64,000 bases of DNA. It comes from Roseburia sp. GTDB lineage: Bacteria > Bacillota > Clostridia > Lachnospirales > Lachnospiraceae. The translations under genes were made by a program, and so were the position numbers. The notes below the pieces were generated by a model. The model saw only the letters and a list, made by a program, of their open reading frames with translations. It was not told where the DNA came from and made no database searches. Below, piece by piece: positions 1 to 7,982 of the stretch; positions within the stretch are counted from its first letter, which is position 1, and every line of letters starts with the position of its first letter. The stretch covers positions 27,046 to 91,045 of the forward strand of contig DMYD01000016.1 of NCBI GenBank assembly GCA_003483745.1. The letters are read 5' to 3'.

Positions 1-1288
1 TAAACACCGCATCCTCATACCGTTCTCCCTCGATCATCCAGACGATCGAATCGAGTGTATTATATAAAAAATGAGGGTTGATCTGCGATTGAAGTGCATC
101 CAGCTCACTTTTTCTTTTTTCCTCCTGCTCAACCACTATATCCTGCATCAACTGCCTGATCTGCTCCACCGTAGAGCGGAGCGTACGTCCTAAATGTTCT
201 ACCTCCATGGATCCGCCGATATAAATCGAAGGATTCATGTTTCCGTTTTCCCATTCCTTGACTGAATTATTTAATTTTTTCAGCGGCATTGCAATGCTTG
301 CAGATACAAGCTGGTTTAAAAGGATCACAGCAAGCATACATACTGTCACCAACATGATCACAAAATATTTTGTACCGGTCATACCCATATCAAAGGAACT
401 CATCGGCACAACACTGACAATTTTCCATCCGGTATAACTGACCGTCTTTACTGTGACGAGACGTTTTTCTCCCTGAAAAATCTCTTCCGTGCTCCCATCT
501 TCATACCCTGCAGCTTCTATATTATTTTCCTGATAAAGATCCGTATAGATCAGTTTCTGTCTCGGATGATAAATAATCTCACCTTTTCCATCGATCAGAT
601 AAACATATTCCGACGAGTTTCCAACATTCGCTTTCTTTAAAATCTGTTCAATACTGCTATAGTTCATATCAACTAAAAGCACTCCAAGTGTCGATGTTCC
701 GTTACTTGTCAGCTCGACAGCCCGGCTTAATGATACGACCCAGTAATAACGATAGGTTGGATCATCAAACAGATTCTGCACATGCGGTGTGGAAAAATGA
801 AGGTTCTCCATCTGACCGACTGCATCGGTAAACCACTGCTGTTCCACAATATTTATCTGACTTTTTTCATTTGCAACGGGTACCGCCGCCACAAGCTGTC
901 CATCTCCTGTATAACAGGCAATACTGATCAGATTATCTTTATTCGTCTCATACAAGAGATTCATTTCCTCATCCATCGTCTCAGTGGCAAGATCTTTATT
1001 TTTGATGACGCTATAATACATGGTGTCAGAGATACGGCGCATGTTCCTAAGATAATCTTCGAGATTGATAGCTGTCTGATTTAAAAGCTGCCCCGTGCTC
1101 TCAATCGTCATCGTCTCCGCCCTGTTTGAAAACTGCCGGTAAAGTGTGACACCAAGGAACGCCATACTACATATGGACAGAATCGTAAACGAAATAGAAA
1201 TCGTCATCTGAATACTGTGCGGTTTTGTCATTTTCCCTATATATGCAGTTAATTCTTTTATTTTCTCTTTGATATTTGACAAACTCAT
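1..1288 (-). CDS. Sensor histidine kinase, YesM type (partial, runs off left edge)
   Basis: Read from the ATG at 1288, the product has a short cytoplasmic start, a membrane segment (about residues 24-45), a Cache-like extracytoplasmic sensor of about 240 residues, a second membrane segment, a HAMP-like linker and the start of the His_kinase domain with the phosphoacceptor motif NPHFLYNTLDSI. The ATPase half lies beyond base 1. It should be a membrane sensor that phosphorylates the response regulator encoded just before it. Its ATG overlaps the regulator's TGA (ATGA, 1285-1288), so translation is probably coupled. The position after the mgl sugar transporter suggests that it senses a sugar or the loaded binding protein; that is inference. 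Family assignment is firm, the ligand is not known. Confidence 0.9.
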   Translation of the reverse strand, partial: MSLSNIKEKIKELTAYIGKMTKPHSIQMTISISFTILSICSMAFLGVTLYRQFSNRAETMTIESTGQLLNQTAINLEDYLRNMRRISDTMYYSVIKNKDLATETMDEEMNLLYETNKDNLISIACYTGDGQLVAAVPVANEKSQINIVEQQWFTDAVGQMENLHFSTPHVQNLFDDPTYRYYWVVSLSRAVELTSNGTSTLGVLLVDMNYSSIEQILKKANVGNSSEYVYLIDGKGEIIYHPRQKLIYTDLYQENNIEAAGYEDGSTEEIFQGEKRLVTVKTVSYTGWKIVSVVPMSSFDMGMTGTKYFVIMLVTVCMLAVILLNQLVSASIAMPLKKLNNSVKEWENGNMNPSIYIGGSMEVEHLGRTLRSTVEQIRQLMQDIVVEQEEKRKSELDALQSQINPHFLYNTLDSIVWMIEGERYEDAVF

Positions 1289-2886
1289 TTTATTTTTTCT
1301 GCTTTATACTTTGAAGGTGACATTCCAAACTGTTTCTTAAACGCATAGCTAAAATAATTCGGATCGGAATAGCCTACTTTTTCTGCAATCACATATGTCT
1401 TTTCATCCTGGTTCAAAAGCAGATCCAGCGCCTGCTCCATCCGGTACTCTGTCAGATAATTGATAAAAGTTTTCCCAGTTTCCTTTTTAAACACAGTAGA
1501 AAAATATGCCGTGCTGACCGAAAGGCTTTTACATACACTTTCCACATTGAGTCCTGAATCAGCATAATGTTCTCTTACATATTCGATTGCTTTTGTGACA
1601 AATGATTTCGTCGTATCCTGTCTGCCATTCCGGATCATCTCCTGCATCTGACATCCGGTCTTTAACAGCCAGTTTTCCAGTGCCTCCGGTGATTCCATCT
1701 GCATCGCTTCTCTATAAATATCACCGGTCCCGCCGAAGATTTCATCCAGATTCAATCCGTTTAAGGTACCAAAACGGAAAATTTCTGCGATCAGTTCCGT
1801 GATAAATATCTGGTATTTCTGCAATGATGCTCCACGTCCGGAAAGCTGTGTCACACTTTCCTTGACTGCTTCTTTTAATGCCTGCTCATCACCGGTTTTG
1901 ATCTTTTTTAAAATAATTCCGATTGACTGCTCTTCCCACGGTTCTTCCGCACTGCCCTGCGGATCGATCTCCGCAATATTGATGGCTCTGGTATTTCCAT
2001 AGATCACACGGTAAGAAACCGCATTGCGTGCCCCCTGATAGGAAGCCGGCAATTCTGCAATTTCATCACAGATCTGACCGATTCCCGCAGTTACCTTCGC
2101 TCCACAGACACGCTTCGCCAGTTTACAGAACTTATCCATCGCATTGGTATATACCGTAATTTCTTCCGGCTCCTTTAACTGTGTAATCACAAGAATGTCC
2201 CCCAGATAAAAGAACGTATTTGATCTCCACTTGTCCATGAACTGTTCTTCTGCGAGCTGTTTTACAGACATTCCAAGTAAAAACGGATCCAGTTCAAGCT
2301 GCGGATCCAGCGTACTGATATGTAAAATAGTTGCCACATAATAAGGTCCACTCCACGGTATCTGGTACTGCTTTAAATATTTATCGATCTCAGAAGCCGG
2401 GATCCGTCCTTCGATCAGGGATGTATAAAAATTTTCCTGCAATACCGGAAGACTCTCCATATAGTAAGCGCGCAGTTTCTCAATATTGCGCTTTTCATCT
2501 AACTCCCTGTCAAGGTTTGTCTTGATGCGTTCAAACACTTCACGCAATTCATTGGAGTTGATCGGTTTTAAGATATACTCCTCTGCCTCAATCTTGATTG
2601 CCTCTTTTGCATATTCAAATTCATCAAATCCGGAAAAAATAATGATTTTTATTTTCTGGTAAAGTTCTTTTAACTTCTTGCTTAAGGTCAGCCCATCCAT
2701 ATATGGCATTTTAATATCTGTCATCACGACATCCGGCTGCAGTTCTTCTGCCATCTCAAGCGCTTCCACACCATTTCTTGCATACCCTGCGATGCGAAAT
2801 CCCATCGCTTCCCAGTCAAGCTTTTTCATAATGACGGAATACACTTCTTCCTCGTCATCCACCAATAATACCGAATATAAGTTCAT
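1285..2886 (-). CDS. AraC-type response regulator, YesN family
   Basis: The 533-residue protein has an N-terminal receiver domain (about 1-125) with acidic pair D10/D11, phosphoacceptor D57 in MTDIKMP and the conserved lysine in ILKP. A central region of about 280 residues follows, then a C-terminal AraC-type double helix-turn-helix (about 430-530) ending with the usual GYSDPNYFSYAFKKQFG signature. It is the DNA-binding partner of the overlapping YesM-type kinase. The start at 2886 has an AGGAG site. It sits 15 bases after the small membrane gene and downstream of mglBAC, so it probably regulates sugar uptake genes such as mgl. That target is inferred from position only. Confidence 0.93.
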   Translation of the reverse strand: MNLYSVLLVDDEEEVYSVIMKKLDWEAMGFRIAGYARNGVEALEMAEELQPDVVMTDIKMPYMDGLTLSKKLKELYQKIKIIIFSGFDEFEYAKEAIKIEAEEYILKPINSNELREVFERIKTNLDRELDEKRNIEKLRAYYMESLPVLQENFYTSLIEGRIPASEIDKYLKQYQIPWSGPYYVATILHISTLDPQLELDPFLLGMSVKQLAEEQFMDKWRSNTFFYLGDILVITQLKEPEEITVYTNAMDKFCKLAKRVCGAKVTAGIGQICDEIAELPASYQGARNAVSYRVIYGNTRAINIAEIDPQGSAEEPWEEQSIGIILKKIKTGDEQALKEAVKESVTQLSGRGASLQKYQIFITELIAEIFRFGTLNGLNLDEIFGGTGDIYREAMQMESPEALENWLLKTGCQMQEMIRNGRQDTTKSFVTKAIEYVREHYADSGLNVESVCKSLSVSTAYFSTVFKKETGKTFINYLTEYRMEQALDLLLNQDEKTYVIAEKVGYSDPNYFSYAFKKQFGMSPSKYKAEKIK

Positions 2887-2901
2887 TGTACTTTTCTCCT
2901 G

Positions 2902-3213
2902 CTAGTCTCCGTATTTTGCATTCATATTATGCCATAAAATTCCAAGAATCACAGTACAGATAATGATCTCTGCCACTGCCACATAAGTGTTCCAGAATAA
3001 TAAAAGCATCATAACAAGTGTTGCCACTGCAAAAAAGAACATTAACTTTCCGGCACATTTTGCATAATTTTCTTCATCCTTTACCTGCGGCTTATTCTTT
3101 CCGCGGATCGCCGAAATATCTTTCATAAACCATAAACGCATTCCATAATAGATCAAAATCACAAACAAAAGTAATGGGATCCCTGCTGTCTCTAAAATCT
3201 GATCTGTAGTCAT
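2902..3213 (-). CDS. Small membrane protein of unknown function
   Basis: The 103-residue product has an N-terminal membrane segment (about 10-30), a charged cytoplasmic stretch with K/D/E residues, and two further hydrophobic segments (about 53-72 and 78-95). I do not recognise a named family. It lies between the mglC terminator and the two-component genes, 15 bases from the regulator, so it is probably co-expressed with them and could be an accessory of the sensor; that is a guess from position. Its start is preceded by a duplicated Shine-Dalgarno repeat (3214-3286). Both copies of the site are AAGGAGGA, the proximal one correctly spaced from the ATG. Confidence 0.7.
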   Translation of the reverse strand: MTTDQILETAGIPLLLFVILIYYGMRLWFMKDISAIRGKNKPQVKDEENYAKCAGKLMFFFAVATLVMMLLLFWNTYVAVAEIIICTVILGILWHNMNAKYGD

Positions 3214-3286
3214 ATAATCCTCCTTGTTTTGCGGAGCAAAATCCGAGCCCTATGGCGAGGAGAGGATTTTCCTCCTTGTTTTCCGA
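3214..3286 (-). repeat. Shine-Dalgarno-duplicating repeat, copy 1
   Basis: On the minus strand the block AAAACAAGGAGGA occurs twice, 52 bases apart, with the second copy leading directly into the ATG at 3213. Between them lies a pyrimidine-rich stretch, ATCCTCTCCTCG, that can pair with the first AGGAGGA, then a tail ending GCTCCGC. Related units occur before glf (34628-34720) and, in tandem, before proC (53221-53342). The proximal site alone is enough for initiation, so the distal copy is redundant. Confidence 0.75.
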
Positions 3287-3327
3287 AAAAATAACGGCTG
3301 GTCTGTAACACCCAGCCGTTATTTTAC
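3287..3327 (-). terminator. Intrinsic terminator after mglC
   Basis: On the minus strand a stem of about 10 bp (AATAACGGCT pairing with AGCCGTTATT) is followed by a run of six T. It lies about 30 bases past the mglC stop and upstream of the small membrane gene, so expression of the two-component genes needs read-through or a separate promoter. Confidence 0.85.
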
Positions 3328-3356
3328 AGTCCGATATATAAATTATACCGTATCTT

Positions 3357-4346
3357 TTATTTTCTTGCTATATATTTTCTGATATCCAGAGAAATTGCTA
3401 CAAAGATTACAACACCGATTGCGATGTACTGTGCATTTGCGTTCATTCCTAAGTACTGGAGAGCAACCTTTAATAACTCGAATACTGCAACACCAATGAT
3501 AGCGGATGAAACTTTACCACGACCACCTGTTACGGATACACCACCGATCGTACATGCTGCGATAGCCTCCATCTCGTAACCATATCCGGTCTGAACAGAT
3601 GCACCACCTGCTTTTGCACCGAGCATGAATCCTGCAAGACCATACATAGCTGCTGCTTTCATGTAAATTAAGATCAATGTCTTTTTCACCGGAACACCTG
3701 CAACTTCTGCTGCCTGTGGGTTACCACCGATTGCATACATATATTTTCCATGACGTGTCATGTTGAAAATGAACCATGTAATCGCTGCCACAATAATTGC
3801 AATCCAGATCAGGTAGTTGATTCCAAGGAATTTTTTGTTTGCAACATTGGTATAAGCCTCAACGTATCCACCAAGAGGTGTTGCGTTTGTAACGATAAGT
3901 CCAATACCATAAACGATTTCCATCATTGCTAATGTCGCAATAAAAGGTGGTACATTTAAGTATGCAATGAAGATACCTGTTACTGTACCAAATGCTGCAC
4001 AGATAAGCATTGCTATAATTGCTACTAAAAATACGTTCATAGGTTTCATATCCGGGAAGAATTTACCGGAATAATCTAAACGCTGTAATAACATACCGGA
4101 AATACATGCGCCGAAACCGATCATACGTCCTGCGGAAAGATCACATCCTGCGGTGATAACACATCCTGCAATACCAAGTGCAATGACAAGTCGTGAGCTC
4201 ATATTCATAAGAATATTCATTAAGTTGTTGCTTGTGAAGAAGTTATTTGATGTTAAACCGGTATAAATTACCAGAATGAACATTACAATAATAACCCCGT
4301 TGTTGATCAAAAAATCTTTTACTTTCTGCTGTTTTGTCTTTCCCAT
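3357..4346 (-). CDS. mglC: Galactose/methylgalactoside-type ABC transporter permease
   Basis: This 329-residue polytopic membrane protein belongs to the BPD_transp_2 family and is close in length to E. coli MglC. Many hydrophobic segments are visible, along with family stretches such as GCDLSAGRMIGFGA near residue 67 and GYGYEMEAIAACTIGG near 255. It forms the membrane channel for sugar import with MglA and MglB. It starts 20 bases after mglA and is followed by an intrinsic terminator. The sugar could be galactose, glucose or a related hexose or pentose; the galactose assignment rests on overall resemblance to the Mgl system. Confidence 0.9.
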   Translation of the reverse strand: MGKTKQQKVKDFLINNGVIIVMFILVIYTGLTSNNFFTSNNLMNILMNMSSRLVIALGIAGCVITAGCDLSAGRMIGFGACISGMLLQRLDYSGKFFPDMKPMNVFLVAIIAMLICAAFGTVTGIFIAYLNVPPFIATLAMMEIVYGIGLIVTNATPLGGYVEAYTNVANKKFLGINYLIWIAIIVAAITWFIFNMTRHGKYMYAIGGNPQAAEVAGVPVKKTLILIYMKAAAMYGLAGFMLGAKAGGASVQTGYGYEMEAIAACTIGGVSVTGGRGKVSSAIIGVAVFELLKVALQYLGMNANAQYIAIGVVIFVAISLDIRKYIARK

Positions 4347-4366
4347 TTTCGTCTCCTCCTATCGCA

Positions 4367-5875
4367 TCAGAATCTTGTTGCGTATTCCATAACTTTTGCC
4401 TGTGTCATATCTTCCGGTTCCTTAACTTCACCAGTCAGTTTTCCATTACACATAACACAAATTCTATCTGACATTCCAAGAAGTTCTGACATTTCTGACG
4501 AAATCATGATGATTGCTTTGCCCTGTTTTGCTAAGTCACACATGATCTCATAAATCTCATGTTTTGCACCTACGTCGATACCACGGGTAGGCTCATCCAT
4601 GATCAGAACATCCGGATCATTGGCTAACCATCTTGCAACGATTACTTTCTGCTGGTTACCTCCGGACAGATTGGAAATATGTTCTTTCATGCTCGGAGTC
4701 TTGATGCTTAATTTTTTAATACTGCTTGTTACGATCTCATTGATCTTTTTGTGATTTAAAACAAACCCTGCATTCAGATATTTGTTATAAATGGATACAC
4801 CTACATTATCTTTGATGGACAGGCATCCGAAAATACCGTTTCCTCTTCGATCCTCTGTGATCAGTCCGATTCCGGCATTCATTGCATCGATTGGATGTTT
4901 GATCTTTACTTTTTTGCCATGCATATAGATTTCACCAGATGCAATACCGCGGATACCAAAGATTCCTTCCATCAATTCTGTTCTCTGTGCACCTACCAGT
5001 CCACCAAATCCAAGGATTTCTCCTTTATGAAGCTGAAAGCTTACATTCTGGAATGATTTTGCATGGATAGAACAGAGATTTTTTACTTCCATGACCACTT
5101 CATCGCTTGGTTTGTTTTCTCTCGGCGGATATACATTCGTCAACTCACGACCAACCATCTTTGTGATGATCTGGTCTGTGGTCATCTCTGCTGCCGGCCA
5201 GGTTCCAACATATGTACCATCTCGCATGACTGTGATATCGTCAGCGATTCGTTTGATCTCATCCATCTTATGTGAAATGTAGACCATTGCCACACCTTTG
5301 TCTCTCAAATCATTCATGATGCGGAACAATGCTTCTACTTCGTTATCAGAAAGAGAAGATGTCGGCTCATCAAAGATGATAACCTTTGCCTGCTGTGAAA
5401 CCGCTTTTGCGATCTCAACAGACTGCATCTGACCTATGGATAAAGATCCAAGCTGTGCTTTCGGATCAAAATCCATTTTTACTTCTTTTAACCATTTTGC
5501 AGTCTCTTCGTACATTTTCTTGTGATCGATGACTTTCAATGGTCCACACTTTGTCGGGAATCTTCCCAGATACATATTTTCTGCAACACTTCTTGCCGGT
5601 ACCGGCTGTAACTCCTGATGTACCATGGCAATTCCGTTTTTCATCGCCTCATCCGGATTACCGATCTCAACTTTTTTCCCATCCAAAATGATTTCTCCGG
5701 CATCCATTTTATAAATACCAAACAAACATTTCATCAGGGTTGATTTGCCTGCACCATTTTCCCCCATCAGCGCATGGACGGTTCCCGGACGGAGTGATAA
5801 CTGTACATTGTCAAGTGCTTTGACACCGGGGAAAGATTTACACACGCCCCTAAGCTCCAGTTTATACTCAGCCAT
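4367..5875 (-). CDS. mglA: Galactose/methylgalactoside-type ABC transporter ATPase, two nucleotide-binding domains
   Basis: The 502-residue protein carries two fused ABC domains, as expected for sugar importers of the Mgl/Rbs class. The first has Walker A GENGAGKST (38-46), a signature region SIGQMQSVEIAKA and Walker B VIIFDEPTSSLS. The second has the degenerate P-loop GGLVGAQRTE usual for this class, signature LSGGNQQK and Walker B VLIMDEPTRGID. It powers uptake through MglC. A good ribosome site (AGGAG) precedes the ATG at 5875. It sits between mglB and mglC, about 200 bases from mglB. Confidence 0.95.
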   Translation of the reverse strand: MAEYKLELRGVCKSFPGVKALDNVQLSLRPGTVHALMGENGAGKSTLMKCLFGIYKMDAGEIILDGKKVEIGNPDEAMKNGIAMVHQELQPVPARSVAENMYLGRFPTKCGPLKVIDHKKMYEETAKWLKEVKMDFDPKAQLGSLSIGQMQSVEIAKAVSQQAKVIIFDEPTSSLSDNEVEALFRIMNDLRDKGVAMVYISHKMDEIKRIADDITVMRDGTYVGTWPAAEMTTDQIITKMVGRELTNVYPPRENKPSDEVVMEVKNLCSIHAKSFQNVSFQLHKGEILGFGGLVGAQRTELMEGIFGIRGIASGEIYMHGKKVKIKHPIDAMNAGIGLITEDRRGNGIFGCLSIKDNVGVSIYNKYLNAGFVLNHKKINEIVTSSIKKLSIKTPSMKEHISNLSGGNQQKVIVARWLANDPDVLIMDEPTRGIDVGAKHEIYEIMCDLAKQGKAIIMISSEMSELLGMSDRICVMCNGKLTGEVKEPEDMTQAKVMEYATRF

Positions 5876-6020
5876 GTTTCTCCTCCTTTATATCATTTGG
5901 CTTACTTCTCTGCCAATTATATTCTTATTTCAGATCGTGCTTTTCGCACATTTTATTTCTTTTTACAGACATTTTGCCTTCTGTCATTTTTTACAAACTC
6001 TGCTCTTTTTCTCATGAATA

Positions 6021-6052
6021 GTGGCAGCGGGTGCCATTCGCACCCGCACCAC
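6021..6052 (-). other. Stable GC-rich stem-loop in the mglB-mglA spacer
   Basis: The arms GCGGGTGC (6027-6034) and GCACCCGC (6040-6047) pair around a 5-base loop, extended by an outer GTGG/CCAC pair. No T-run follows on the minus strand, so it is more likely an mRNA-stabilising or partial termination structure that keeps binding-protein message above permease message. A similar layout, GC hairpin then CTATTCAT then GAAAAAGAG, follows mutY at 35196-35231. Confidence 0.6.
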
Positions 6053-6077
6053 CTTTATTTCTTTGTCCTTTTTCAGA

Positions 6078-7229
6078 TTATTTAACCATGTCAAGAACAT
6101 CCTGTGCATTGTCTTTTGTTACTTTTACATAATCACATCCGATATAGTGATCATTGCCAGCGCCTGTGATGTAGTTGATAGCTGCATCTGCTGCACTGTG
6201 GGACTGTGAGAAGTGATCGTTGAATACAGTACCTGTCATAGTTCCTGCAAGAACATCCTCTAATGCCTCTGATAAAGCATCAACACCTACCAGATAAATA
6301 TCAGTACCTACGGTACGTCCTGCACTCTGAATTGCCTGCAATGCACCAAGTGCCATTGCATCGTTGTTACAGAATACAACTTCTACATCGTTGCCATACT
6401 GTCCAAGAGCATTCGCTACGATCTGCTGTGCCTGATCCTGCTGCCAGTTACCAACCTGATCGGATAAGCAGTTTACTTCAAGTCCTGCATCCTCAAGAGC
6501 TTTTACAGAATATTCTGTACGATACTGGGCATCCACGTTCTCCGGATCACCTTCTACCATAACGTAGTCGATTTTACCGTTTCCATTTAAATCTACGGTA
6601 TCAAGACCAAGATCACTGATCATCTCACCCTGGAAAGTACCGGACTGACGTGCATCACATCCAACGTATGTAACATCCCAGTTGTTATCTGACCATCTCT
6701 TCTGCTCTTCTTCATCCGGCTCACGGTTGATGTATACCAGCGGGATTCCTGCTGCAACTACTTTATCTGTGATGGTTGCTGCGGAAGATGAGTTAACCGG
6801 GTTGATAATAAGGACATCTACCCCCGCTGTGATAAAGTTATCAATCTGACCTGTCTGTGTAGCCTGATCGTTTGCACCATCAACAATTGTGATATTGTCT
6901 TTAGAAAATCCTTTTTCTACCAGATAATTTTCAAGTTCTGTACGGAACAGTGTCATGAAGTTATCGGAGAACTGGTAAATACATACACCAACTTTTTTGT
7001 CTGCAAGACTTGCATCTGCGTCTGTTGCTGCATCGGCTGCTGCGTCCCCTGCGTCGGCTGCCTCTGTAGCTGCTGCATCATTTGATGCATCACTTGATGC
7101 ATCGCTTGCTGCTGCATCGGTTGTTGTTCCGGCGTTGTTTGTGGATGCGTTATTGCTTCCGCCACATCCTGCTACCATAGATGCTACCATTGCTGTTGCT
7201 AAGATTACACTAACTACCTTTCTTTTCAT
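6078..7229 (-). CDS. mglB: Galactose/glucose-type periplasmic-binding lipoprotein of the mgl transporter
   Basis: The 383-residue product begins with a lipoprotein signal peptide with lipidated Cys22 (SMVAGCGG). A low-complexity Ala/Asp/Ser/Thr linker of about 55 residues follows, then a Peripla_BP_4 sugar-binding domain (about 78-383). Sugar-binding-protein motifs include VCIYQFSDNFM, DVLIINPVN, CNNDAMALGALQA and VGVDAL. A calcium-loop-like stretch, DLNGNGKIDY, is also present, as in MglB. It is the extracellular receptor that delivers sugar to MglC. The ATG at 7229 has a GGGAGGA site. It is the first gene of the operon, behind a possible operator (7260-7282). Confidence 0.93.
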   Translation of the reverse strand: MKRKVVSVILATAMVASMVAGCGGSNNASTNNAGTTTDAAASDASSDASNDAAATEAADAGDAAADAATDADASLADKKVGVCIYQFSDNFMTLFRTELENYLVEKGFSKDNITIVDGANDQATQTGQIDNFITAGVDVLIINPVNSSSAATITDKVVAAGIPLVYINREPDEEEQKRWSDNNWDVTYVGCDARQSGTFQGEMISDLGLDTVDLNGNGKIDYVMVEGDPENVDAQYRTEYSVKALEDAGLEVNCLSDQVGNWQQDQAQQIVANALGQYGNDVEVVFCNNDAMALGALQAIQSAGRTVGTDIYLVGVDALSEALEDVLAGTMTGTVFNDHFSQSHSAADAAINYITGAGNDHYIGCDYVKVTKDNAQDVLDMVK

Positions 7230-7259
7230 AGAAAAATCCTCCCATTTGATTTAATGTAT

Positions 7260-7282
7260 TTGTAACTCTTTGTTTGTTACAA
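7260..7282 (-). promoter_or_regulatory. Candidate operator in the mglB leader
   Basis: A perfect 7-bp inverted repeat, TTGTAAC-N9-GTTACAA, lies between a TATAAT -10 box (minus strand, 7292 to 7287) and the mglB ribosome site. A -35 box 17 bases upstream is weak (TGTTTA). The placement just downstream of the -10 suits a repressor site or a leader stem-loop. The binding protein is unknown. Confidence 0.45.
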
Positions 7283-7458
7283 GTGCATTATATCAACAGG
7301 AGGATTAGATAAACATACAATATTCTTCTGTCTTTCTTGAAAATTCTTCTTTTTTATTTGTGCATTTTATCACTTTTCTTTGATTTTCGTTTTATTTCGT
7401 TGTATATTTTGACATAAGGCTGAATTATTTCATGTTTTTTTAACGTCATTTTGTCACT

Positions 7459-7863
7459 TTAAAGTTTTAAAATATCCTCTGCAATCTCCACCGCATCACG
7501 GATACAGTCCGGACAACTCCTTAATACTTTTCCAGTTGTAACACCTTTTAATTCTCCACAGGTAATGGAACCGTTTTTCTCAAGAAATGTCTTTGTAATT
7601 TCTCTGGTCAGTTTATAGGTATCTGCCTTACTGCTTGGCTGCTCTAAGTTTTTACAGCTGTTTTTTAACCCTGCAAGCATGACCGCACCGGATACTGCAC
7701 CACAGGTTGCTGCCATGCCGCCCATGCCAAGTCCGAATCCTTCACAGGCTGCAAACAGTGTCTCCTCCGGCATGCCAATTTCCTCTGCAAACGCACAGGC
7801 AACTGCCTGGGCACAGTTAAATCCTTTATCGTGTAATTCGATTGCTTTTTCTTTTTTTGTCAT
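7459..7863 (-). CDS. C_GCAxxG_C_C family (split-Soret-like) redox protein
   Basis: The 134-residue protein has the family's cysteine pattern: C17 and C23 in GFNCAQAVAC, C40, a glycine-rich GLGMGGMAATCGAVSGAVM with C54, and a C-terminal CPDC pair. Families with this spacing are thought to bind metal or take part in redox chemistry, but no reaction is established. The start at 7863 is chosen because CGGAGG lies 8 bases upstream. The upstream 60 bases contain no better site. A strong terminator (7900-7942) lies 36 bases before the ATG, so expression seems to depend on read-through from purD or on a promoter hidden in the hairpin region. Confidence 0.85.
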   Translation of the reverse strand: MTKKEKAIELHDKGFNCAQAVACAFAEEIGMPEETLFAACEGFGLGMGGMAATCGAVSGAVMLAGLKNSCKNLEQPSSKADTYKLTREITKTFLEKNGSITCGELKGVTTGKVLRSCPDCIRDAVEIAEDILKL

Positions 7864-7899
7864 TATTGTATCCTCCGTTTTATCAATTTTACTTTTGGC

Positions 7900-7942
7900 A
7901 AAAAAGTTACGGCAGCATTCCATTGAACGCCACCGTAACTTC
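7900..7942 (-). terminator. Intrinsic terminator after purD
   Basis: The minus-strand transcript forms a 16-bp stem (AGTTACGGTGGCGTTC with GAATGCTGCCGTAACT, several G-U pairs) with a 4-base loop, followed by six T. The G-U pairs become A-C mismatches on the other strand, so it works in the minus direction. It is only 36 bases before the next start codon. Confidence 0.85.
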
Positions 7943-7982
7943 CCGGTAATTCTGATATATTTTCTCTTTCTGATCCTGTGTT

